From an uncultured Peptostreptococcus sp. (GTDB lineage: Bacteria; Bacillota; Clostridia; Peptostreptococcales; Peptostreptococcaceae): a DNA stretch of 11,089 nt. How positions within the stretch are numbered: position 1 is the stretch's first letter; the number at the start of each line of letters is the position of its first letter. Below, piece after piece: positions 5,758 through 11,089 of this stretch. The DNA lies in the NCBI GenBank assembly GCA_900759325.1, contig CAAEUW010000054.1, positions 1 to 11,089 on the forward strand, given 5' to 3'. The notes under the pieces were generated by a model. That model worked only from the letters and a program-made list of their open reading frames with translations, did no database searches and was not told where the DNA came from. The position numbers and the translations under genes were made by a program.

Positions 5758-6684
5758 TTGCAAGTTGTTTTTACTAATGTTCTGATATTATTTATGCTCC
5801 TATTTTTGGGCTACCTAATAGGTATAAAGAAGATAGTTGCACATTCATCTATCAATGATCTTACAAATCTGGTAGTGGACGTGAGTATGCCGTGTACAAT
5901 CGCCCTATCAATGGTTAGACCCTTTGATGCTAGGTTATTGGGTGATGCTATAAAGGTAATGGTGGCAATTTTAATATTCCAGCTAGTCCTATCTGGCCTA
6001 GCCTATTATGCTACTAAAATTTTGAAAGTAAATACTAGCAAGTCAGGTAGCTGGATATTCGCTCTGGTATTTTCTAATAATGCCTTTGTTGGATACCCTC
6101 TTATGTATGCCCTATATGGCAATGATGGTCTTTTCCTTATGGCCATGGGTAATGTAGTACAGAATGTCTTAATATTTTCTTTAGGTATAAAGCTTATAAC
6201 TTTAAACTACAACCTAAAGGACCACATAAGGCTTAGGCATATAATCTTCACTAAGCAGAATATAGCTGTAGTAGTGGGTATGTTTATATTCTTTCTACAG
6301 ATACCAATACCAGAGCCTGTCCTTACCCTAGTAACATATGTTGCCAACCTAACAGTTCCGCTATCAATGATGGTAGTTGGTATGTCCCTATCAAGGTATG
6401 ATGTTAGGAATATGTTCACAGACAAGGAGGCCTACAGGTTGACGATAATCAGGATGGTTTTACTACCCCTTGTGATGGTAGTTATATTTAAGGTTCTGGG
6501 AATAAATGCAAACCAAAACCTACCATTGGCAATATTGTTCTTCACAGCAGCCTTGCCTGCGCCAGCCTTTACCACTATAATGGCTGAGAGATATAATACT
6601 AGTATAGAATTTTCGTCAAAGTGCGTTTTCTTGACGACTGTACTCAGCATATTGACTGTGCCTATACTGGCAGGATTGTTATAA
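5758..6684 (+). CDS. AEC (auxin efflux carrier)-family transporter
   Basis: This is a 308-residue membrane protein with about ten hydrophobic segments in two halves. It has the family's central motif FSNNAFVGYP (105-114), Asn-rich and ending in GYP, plus a second-half NLTVPLSMMVVGMSLS (197-212). Bacterial members move organic acids, malate or other small carboxylates, or are of unknown substrate; nothing here narrows it. I chose TTG 5758 because GAGAGGAG (5743-5750) lies seven bases upstream. The in-frame ATG at 5725 has no binding site and sits at the predicted transcription start. It lies between the metal and thiamine operons and has its own promoter, so proximity alone does not link it to either pathway. 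Confidence 0.9.
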   Translation: MQVVFTNVLILFMLLFLGYLIGIKKIVAHSSINDLTNLVVDVSMPCTIALSMVRPFDARLLGDAIKVMVAILIFQLVLSGLAYYATKILKVNTSKSGSWIFALVFSNNAFVGYPLMYALYGNDGLFLMAMGNVVQNVLIFSLGIKLITLNYNLKDHIRLRHIIFTKQNIAVVVGMFIFFLQIPIPEPVLTLVTYVANLTVPLSMMVVGMSLSRYDVRNMFTDKEAYRLTIIRMVLLPLVMVVIFKVLGINANQNLPLAILFFTAALPAPAFTTIMAERYNTSIEFSSKCVFLTTVLSILTVPILAGLL

Positions 6685-6713
6685 TATAAATTAAGTAATT
6701 ATTTAAACTCTTA

Positions 6714-6742
6714 TTGTCAGGAGCTAGGCTTTGTGATATTAT
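6714..6742 (+). promoter_or_regulatory. Sigma-A promoter of the thiamine operon
   Basis: TTGTCA (6714-6719) is followed by a 17-base spacer and TATTAT (6737-6742), which is also preceded by an extended-type TGA. Transcription should start at about 6749, only a few bases before the first helix of the riboswitch. Confidence 0.8.
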
Positions 6743-6753
6743 AGGTTTAGAAA

Positions 6754-6854
6754 ATTAAATAAGAAGGGGAGCTGATAAATCGGCTGAGAAAAGGATGTGA
6801 GCCTTGACCCTAGAACCTGATTTGGATAATGCCAACGTAGGAAGAATATATAAT
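6754..6854 (+). ncRNA. TPP riboswitch aptamer (THI element)
   Basis: The conserved core is clear: GGGG (6766-6769), a P3 arm AGCTG/CGGCT (6770-6774 with 6781-6785) leading into CTGAGA, an optional AAGG/CCTT arm, GACCCT pairing back to GGGG, then GAACCTGA, TTGGATAATGCCAA and CGTAGG. CTGAGA is the pyrimidine-sensing and GGATAATGCC the pyrophosphate-sensing half of the family. A weak AT-rich P1 can form from 6754-6761 and 6847-6854 with one A-A mismatch. It lies immediately before a terminator and thiD, so thiamine pyrophosphate should switch the operon off. Confidence 0.96.
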
Positions 6855-6863
6855 AGGATTATT

Positions 6864-6895
6864 AAGCATGTACCAAAGGGTGCATGCTTTTTTTT
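6864..6895 (+). terminator. Riboswitch expression platform: intrinsic terminator
   Basis: AAGCATGTACC (6864-6874) pairs with GGTGCATGCTT (6879-6889) through 11 pairs including one G-U, around the loop AAAG, and runs into eight T residues (6888-6895). It sits 10 bases after the aptamer and 36 bases before thiD. TPP binding is expected to favour it. I could not identify the competing antiterminator with confidence. Confidence 0.92.
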
Positions 6896-6930
6896 CCTGG
6901 AAACTTAATAATTATTCAGGAGGGATTGAA

Positions 6931-7752
6931 ATGAAGAAAGTTCTGACCATTGCTGGCTCAGACTCTAGTGGAGGGGCTGGCATTCAAACCGATCTGAAAA
7001 CATTTGCAGCCATAGGAGTATATGGTATGTCAGCCATTACTGCTATAACCGCCCAAAACACCCTGGGTGTCAAGAGGGTAGAAAGGGTTTCTGCATCAAT
7101 GGTTAAGGACCAAATAAGGGCCGTATTTGAGGATATAGAGGTGGATGCAGTCAAGATAGGTATGCTGTCTGAAATCGATATTATAGAAGCTGTGAGGGAT
7201 TGCATGGACATATACAGGCCGCCATTTGTGGTCTTAGACCCTGTAATGGTATCGACATCAGGCTTTGACCTGCTTAATAGTCAGGCCAAGAGGGCCTTAC
7301 TAGAAGGCTTGATACCACTTGTAGACTTGATTACACCCAATCTGGCAGAAGCTGCCTGCATATTAAACCTTATAGGTAGAGGGGGGCTTCTGATAGACTC
7401 CTGTGAAAGTATGGAAGAGGTTGGTAGGCTAATCTCGGGATATACTGGAAAGAATGTCTTGGTAAAAGGGGGACATCTCTTAGACAGACCTTGCGATGTT
7501 TTAGTTACGGCCGATGCTAGGGTATACAGGTATGACCACCAAAGAATAGAAACAAAAAATACTCATGGGACAGGATGCACACTTTCGTCAGCCATAGCAG
7601 CCAATGTGGCCAAGGGGTATGGCCTAGAAGAGTCTGTATCTAGGGCCAAGGATTTTATAAGCATGGCCATAGAAAACTCCTTAGACATAGGAAGGGGATG
7701 CGGGCCTACAAATCCGATGGGAGAAATATACAGAAGTCTAGGTATGGTTTGA
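6931..7752 (+). CDS. thiD: Hydroxymethylpyrimidine (phosphate) kinase ThiD
   Basis: This 273-residue cytosolic ribokinase-fold enzyme phosphorylates HMP and HMP-P to HMP-PP for thiamine assembly. The N-terminal TIAGSDSSGGAGIQ (6-19) binds the pyrimidine. DPVM (103-106), TPNLAEA (135-141) and KGGH (179-182) are family motifs, and NTHGTGC (210-216) forms the anion hole and carries the active-site Cys216. The length is normal for ThiD. ATG 6931 is the start, with AGGAGGG (6918-6924) six bases upstream; the open frame extends back into the riboswitch terminator, but that part is not plausible coding sequence. It is the first gene of the TPP-controlled operon. Related PdxK-type kinases are excluded by the downstream thi genes and the close match to the ThiD pattern. 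Confidence 0.96.
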   Translation: MKKVLTIAGSDSSGGAGIQTDLKTFAAIGVYGMSAITAITAQNTLGVKRVERVSASMVKDQIRAVFEDIEVDAVKIGMLSEIDIIEAVRDCMDIYRPPFVVLDPVMVSTSGFDLLNSQAKRALLEGLIPLVDLITPNLAEAACILNLIGRGGLLIDSCESMEEVGRLISGYTGKNVLVKGGHLLDRPCDVLVTADARVYRYDHQRIETKNTHGTGCTLSSAIAANVAKGYGLEESVSRAKDFISMAIENSLDIGRGCGPTNPMGEIYRSLGMV

Positions 7753-7814
7753 GACCAAGGTTTGGTTTGTATAAGGCAAGAGATTAAAAATGAATTAGCA
7801 GGGAGGTGCTGAAT

Positions 7815-9269
7815 TTGAATAAGGAAAGCTTGATAGAGGACCTATGCGAGGCCATTGTAAGGCTAAGGGAGAAAAAGCCCCTAATAGAGCAGGTGACAAA
7901 TTACGTAACAATCAATGATTGTGCTAATGTGACCCTGGCTATTGGGGCATCGCCAGTAATGGGGGATGGATTTGAAGAGGTCGACCAGATGACTAGAATT
8001 TCAGATGCCCTTGTATTAAATTATGGGATTATAAATGGGGCATCCTTAAAGACTATGATAAAGGCTGGAAAGACTGCAAATGACCACAATATAGGCATAG
8101 TTTTAGACCCTGTTGGGGTAGGGGCAACACAGTTTAGAAATGAGGCAATAGTAGACCTTCTAGCAGAGGTACAGCCTACTATCATAAAGGGTAATGCCTC
8201 GGAAATAATGTCTCTTTCAGGTATGGATACCAAGTCCAAGGGAGTAGATTCCAGTGCAGATAGCCTAGAGGCCATAGATGCTGCTCTTAGGGTTGCAAGA
8301 GACCATAGGTGTGTATGTGCTGTGACTGGAAGGATAGACATTATTACTGATGGTAGATATATTATAAAGATTCATAATGAATCTGACTTGCTATCATATA
8401 TTACAGGCACAGGTTGTATGATTACATCCCTGGCAGGTAGCTTTTTAGGAGGGGGTGCTAGCCCTCTAGTGAGTGCAGTTGGTGGAATCCTGGCCATGTC
8501 CATAGCGGGTGAAGAGGCAGCTGTCAGAGAAAGTGAAGAAAATAATGGCATTGCTAGCTATAGGGAAGATGTAATGAACAACATATATAAGTTCAACCAA
8601 TACTCCATTAGAGACCTAGCCAAGGTAGAGGTAGAAAAGGTAGAGTACAAGTATCCTATTTACCTGGTAACAGATGAAAAGGCCTGTAAGGGCAAGGACT
8701 TTTATAAATCAGTTGAGGCCAGTATCATGGGTGGTGCAAGGATAGTCCAGCTTAGGGAAAAGGATATGGATACTAGGGACTTTTACGAGAGGGCCCTCAG
8801 GCTAAAAGAAATCTGCCACAAGCACGGAGTTGATTTTGTGATTAATGACAGGTTAGATATAGCCCTGGCAGTGGATGCTGATGGGGTCCACCTGGGCCAG
8901 TCGGATATGACAATTCAGATGGCCAAGAAGATCATAGGTCATAAAAAGATAGTAGGCATATCTGCCAAAAATATGGAAGAGGCGCTAGAGGCCCAAAAGT
9001 ATGGGGCAGACTATATAGGGGTTGGGGCAATTTTTGCAACAGATACCAAGAAGGACTCAGGGCTTGTAGATTTAGATACTATAAGAGAGATGACAGATAA
9101 AATCCACATACCAGTTTTGGCCATAGGGGGAATTGGTCTGGGCAAGGTAGACTACCTAAGGGGCACAGGTATAGATGGTATATGCGCCATATCAGATATA
9201 CTTGGGGCGGATGATCCTGAAGCAAGGACCAGGGTCCTATTAGAGGAGTTTAGGTCTATAGGCATTTAG
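7815..9269 (+). CDS. thiM-thiE: Bifunctional hydroxyethylthiazole kinase / thiamine-phosphate synthase (ThiM-ThiE fusion)
   Basis: This is a single 484-residue protein with two thiamine enzymes. Residues about 1-262 are ThiM: QVTNYVTINDCAN (26-38), KGNASEI (125-131), VTGRID (170-175) and the catalytic GTGC (198-201). It phosphorylates hydroxyethylthiazole. After a short charged linker, residues about 280-484 are ThiE: PIYLVTDEK, QLREKD (312-317), DFVINDR, DGVHLGQSD (356-364), the phosphate loop GAIFATDTKKDSG and AIGGI. It joins HMP-PP to thiazole phosphate, giving thiamine phosphate. I chose TTG 7815, with AGGGAGGTG (7800-7808) six bases upstream; GTG 7806 lies inside that site and would add three residues. 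All key motifs of both halves look intact and there is no stop or frameshift at the junction. Confidence 0.95.
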   Translation: MNKESLIEDLCEAIVRLREKKPLIEQVTNYVTINDCANVTLAIGASPVMGDGFEEVDQMTRISDALVLNYGIINGASLKTMIKAGKTANDHNIGIVLDPVGVGATQFRNEAIVDLLAEVQPTIIKGNASEIMSLSGMDTKSKGVDSSADSLEAIDAALRVARDHRCVCAVTGRIDIITDGRYIIKIHNESDLLSYITGTGCMITSLAGSFLGGGASPLVSAVGGILAMSIAGEEAAVRESEENNGIASYREDVMNNIYKFNQYSIRDLAKVEVEKVEYKYPIYLVTDEKACKGKDFYKSVEASIMGGARIVQLREKDMDTRDFYERALRLKEICHKHGVDFVINDRLDIALAVDADGVHLGQSDMTIQMAKKIIGHKKIVGISAKNMEEALEAQKYGADYIGVGAIFATDTKKDSGLVDLDTIREMTDKIHIPVLAIGGIGLGKVDYLRGTGIDGICAISDILGADDPEARTRVLLEEFRSIGI

Positions 9270-9305
9270 ACCCTCTACAAGATTGATAATGAGTAAATAA
9301 TTTAA

Positions 9306-9321
9306 TCTATATTAATATAGA
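9306..9321. repeat. 16-bp perfect palindrome before thiC
   Basis: TCTATATTAATATAGA is self-complementary over 16 bases and ends just before the thiC ribosome binding site (AAAGAGGAG, 9324-9332). A poor promoter-like pair (TTGATA 9283-9288, TCTATA 9306-9311) overlaps it. It could be a small operator, an mRNA hairpin, or chance in an AT-rich spacer. Confidence 0.45.
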
Positions 9322-9343
9322 AGAAAGAGGAGAAAAACAAATT

Positions 9344-10648
9344 ATGTATAAGACACAGATGGAAGCAGCAAAAAAGGGCATACTAACTGACCAGATGAAG
9401 AGGGTGGCTCAAAAGGAGTATATGGATCCACAGTTATTGATGGAGAGGGTAGCCCAGGGTAAGATAGCCATACCCGCAAATGTAAACCACAAGAGCCTAT
9501 TAGCAGAGGGTGTAGGACTTGGTCTTAGCACTAAGATAAATGTAAATCTTGGTATATCAAGAGACTGTCCAGATGTAGACAAGGAGTTGGAAAAGGTAAA
9601 GAAGGCGATAGATATGAAGGCTGAAGCAATCATGGACCTATCTTCATTCGGTAAGACAGAGGAGTTCAGGAAGAAGCTGATAGCCATGTCATCTGCCATG
9701 ATAGGTACAGTGCCTGTTTACGATGCAATTGGTTTCTATGACAAGGAGCTAAAGGACATAACAGCGGATGAATTTCTTGATGTAGTCAGGAAGCATGCTA
9801 AGGATGGTGTAGACTTTGTGACTATCCACGCTGGTATGAACAGGGAGGCCATGAAGGTATTTAAGAGAAATAAGAGAATCACAAATATAGTATCTAGGGG
9901 TGGGTCTCTAATGTATGCATGGATGGAATTAAATGATGCAGAAAATCCATTCTATGAAAGGTATGATGAGCTACTTGAAATATGTCAGGAATACGACTTG
10001 ACCTTGAGTCTAGGCGATGCCCTAAGGCCAGGCTGTATAGATGACGCTACAGATGCTTGCCAGATAAAGGAGTTGACTACTTTAGGTGAATTGACATTAA
10101 GGGCTTGGGACAAGAATGTCCAGGTAATGATAGAGGGTCCTGGCCATATGGCAATAGATGAAATTGAGGCCAATGTAAAGTTAGAAAAAAGGCTTTGTCA
10201 TGAAGCTCCATTTTATGTACTTGGTCCTATCGTTACAGATGTTGCACCTGGTTATGACCATATTACATCTGCCATTGGGGGAGCCATTGCTGCAGCTGCC
10301 GGCGTTGACTTCCTATGCTATGTAACTCCGGCCGAACACCTTAGACTACCTGACCTTAATGACATGAAGGAGGGTATAATAGCCACTAAGATAGCTGCCC
10401 ATGCTGCAGACATCGCAAAAAAAATACCTCATGCAAGAGACTGGGACAACATGATGGCCAAGGCAAGGGCTGATATAGACTGGGAGGCCATGTTTGACCT
10501 GGCTATGGATGGAGAAAAGGCGAGAAAGTATAGGGCTGAATCTACACCAGAGCATCATGATACTTGTACTATGTGTGGAAAGATGTGCTCCATGAGAACT
10601 ATGAAGAAGATAATGTCAGGTGAGGACCTAAATATACTTAGGGACTAA
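9344..10648 (+). CDS. thiC: Phosphomethylpyrimidine synthase ThiC
   Basis: This 434-residue radical-SAM enzyme converts the purine intermediate AIR into HMP-P, the pyrimidine half of thiamine. Conserved blocks are NVNLG (66-70), SRGG (184-187), GDALRPG (224-230), EGPGH (264-268) and TPAEHL (328-333), where His268 and His332 are the likely metal ligands. The C-terminal iron-sulphur motif is CTMCGKMC (Cys408, Cys411, Cys415). It is much shorter than the 590-630-residue enzymes of Bacillus and E. coli, lacking their N-terminal extension, as is usual for ThiC of anaerobic Clostridia and archaea. AAAGAGGAG (9324-9332) precedes the ATG by 11 bases. It is the last gene of the operon; its product feeds ThiD at the front. 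Confidence 0.96.
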   Translation: MYKTQMEAAKKGILTDQMKRVAQKEYMDPQLLMERVAQGKIAIPANVNHKSLLAEGVGLGLSTKINVNLGISRDCPDVDKELEKVKKAIDMKAEAIMDLSSFGKTEEFRKKLIAMSSAMIGTVPVYDAIGFYDKELKDITADEFLDVVRKHAKDGVDFVTIHAGMNREAMKVFKRNKRITNIVSRGGSLMYAWMELNDAENPFYERYDELLEICQEYDLTLSLGDALRPGCIDDATDACQIKELTTLGELTLRAWDKNVQVMIEGPGHMAIDEIEANVKLEKRLCHEAPFYVLGPIVTDVAPGYDHITSAIGGAIAAAAGVDFLCYVTPAEHLRLPDLNDMKEGIIATKIAAHAADIAKKIPHARDWDNMMAKARADIDWEAMFDLAMDGEKARKYRAESTPEHHDTCTMCGKMCSMRTMKKIMSGEDLNILRD

Positions 10649-10797
10649 AAACAAACACGTAATTAGGAAGATTAGTAGCTAAGAACGGCCTATAATAAAT
10701 AGGCTAGTGATTAATAGTAGGTCTAGAATGAAGCAAATTAGTGACTAATGGTAAACAAATAAACTAGTATAATATTTAGCCAATTGTATTATATATA
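10649..10797. other. AT-rich non-coding spacer after thiC
   Basis: No gene was found. It holds a weak hairpin, GCCTAT (10688-10693) with ATAGGC (10699-10704), that lacks a T tract, a short dyad ATTAGTGACTAAT (10737-10749), and an isolated consensus-like TATAAT (10768-10773) with no convincing -35 box. There is no clear terminator directly behind thiC; the hairpin at 10798-10885 may do that job. Confidence 0.5.
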
Positions 10798-10885
10798 AAA
10801 AAGAGGCTGGCCGTAACTGACCCCTAAGAGTAGAATATCAAGAATCAATTATTTGGAGGTAGGTTAAATGAGGCGGTCTCTTTTT
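10798..10885 (+). mobile_element. Long hairpin resembling an IS3-family element end
   Basis: AAAAAGAGGCTG (10798-10809) pairs with CGGTCTCTTTTT (10874-10885) through 12 pairs including two G-U. Inside it, TAACTGACCCCTAA (10814-10827) pairs with TTGGAGGTAGGTTA (10853-10866) at 12 of 14 positions. The string CTGACCCCTAAGAG resembles the terminal repeats (TGACCCCTAAAAGTT-like) I remember from IS3-family elements of Firmicutes. The inner right arm contains the ribosome binding site of the small frame that follows. The stem with its T run may also terminate thiC transcripts. Identity as an IS end is inferred, and no second end lies in the window. Confidence 0.45.
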
Positions 10886-11002
10886 ATGTTTATCGCTCCT
10901 ATATTAATGACCAAAAAAGGGAGGAAAAGTAGGAATATAGCTAATTCGTACGGCTTGCTCAAATCAAAGCTATCTTTTTTGAAAGAATTTAAAAAAAGGT
11001 GA
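10868..11002 (+). pseudogene. 44-codon frame, possible remnant of an IS3-type OrfA
   Basis: The ATG follows GGAGG (10855-10859) by eight bases and the frame encodes 44 residues, very basic after a hydrophobic start. The part KSRNIANSYGLLKSKLSFL (residues 20-38) resembles the helix-turn-helix of IS3-family OrfA proteins, where a GKSR-x-I-x3-Y-x-L pattern is common. The N-terminal half does not fit, and no continuation is open beyond 11002, so I read this as a decayed fragment with small deletions. A genuine small protein cannot be excluded. The recognition rests on memory of the family, without an alignment. Confidence 0.35.
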
Positions 11003-11050
11003 ATTGAAAAAGTAAATTCCACTTTGTAAGACTAAATTCTGTAATAGTAA

Positions 11051-11081
11051 AGCTCTTTAGAAAAAAATATAAAAAAGAGCT
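11051..11081. repeat. Inverted repeat (hairpin) near the right edge
   Basis: AGCTCTTT (11051-11058) and AAAGAGCT (11074-11081) are perfect inverted copies separated by 15 AT-rich bases. On the + strand it is followed by GACTTTTC at the window edge, so it might be a terminator for something transcribed from the left, but the T tract is broken and the sequence is cut off. Confidence 0.4.
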
Positions 11082-11089
11082 GACTTTTC

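Noticed and set aside
5725..6684. AEC carrier as a thiamine or thiazole precursor transporter
   Set aside because: It lies upstream of the riboswitch and promoter of the thi operon, has its own promoter, and belongs to a family not known for thiamine transport; position alone is too weak.
6868..6930. N-terminal extension of thiD into the leader
   Set aside because: It overlaps the riboswitch terminator; the ThiD family start (MKKVLTIAGSDSSGG) is at 6931 with AGGAGGG upstream.
1..11089. CRISPR array, phage or integrase genes next to the tRNA array
   Set aside because: No regularly spaced repeats, no integrase and no duplicated tRNA 3' end that would mark an attachment site were seen.

Overview
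The window looks like a chromosomal segment of a low-GC, Gram-positive anaerobe of the Clostridia. A Peptostreptococcaceae- or Peptoniphilaceae-like member is my guess, but only a guess. Support comes from strong AGGAGG-type ribosome binding sites, consensus sigma-A promoters, Arg codons that are nearly all AGA/AGG with abundant ATA for Ile, a YtrA-type GntR/ABC operon, a short clostridial-type ThiC, and tRNA genes packed in a tight array. All clearly functional genes lie on the + strand.

Layout. (1) 1-403: the end of a tRNA array (3' tip of a probable tRNA-Ser, then Phe-GAA, Met-CAT, Lys-CTT, Cys-GCA), closed by a Rho-independent terminator. (2) 423-2454: an autoregulated operon with a consensus promoter, an inverted-repeat operator, a YtrA-subfamily GntR repressor, an ABC ATPase and an ABC-2-type permease. 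(3) 2455-2846: a non-coding stretch with a long terminator-like hairpin and two short open stretches that look like gene debris. (4) 2847-5602: a metal-resistance operon with a promoter, a perfect ArsR/SmtB-type operator, an ArsR-family sensor and a P1B-type Zn/Cd/Pb ATPase. (5) 5713-6684: a monocistronic AEC-family carrier starting at TTG. (6) 6714-10648: a thiamine operon with a promoter, a TPP riboswitch plus intrinsic terminator, thiD, a thiM-thiE fusion and thiC. (7) 10649-11089: a gene-poor tail holding a long hairpin whose sequence resembles an IS3-family end, followed by a 44-codon frame that may be a decayed OrfA.

How the genes work together. In the thi operon ThiC makes HMP-P from AIR, ThiD phosphorylates it to HMP-PP, the ThiM half salvages hydroxyethylthiazole to its phosphate, and the ThiE half joins the two to thiamine phosphate. 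No thiazole synthesis genes (thiS, thiF, thiG, thiH) are present, so the locus is built for pyrimidine synthesis plus thiazole salvage, with TPP closing the loop through the riboswitch. The ArsR protein should release its operator when Zn/Cd/Pb rises, turning on the exporter that follows it. The GntR/ABC unit is a typical small-ligand or cell-envelope stress module.

I do not see a clearly undescribed biological system. The points most worth a second look are the ThiM-ThiE fusion, a 12-nt perfect anti-Shine-Dalgarno between the metal ATPase and the AEC gene, the operator geometry of the GntR operon, the IS-like hairpin at the end that would bury a ribosome binding site, and single mismatches in two of the tRNAs.
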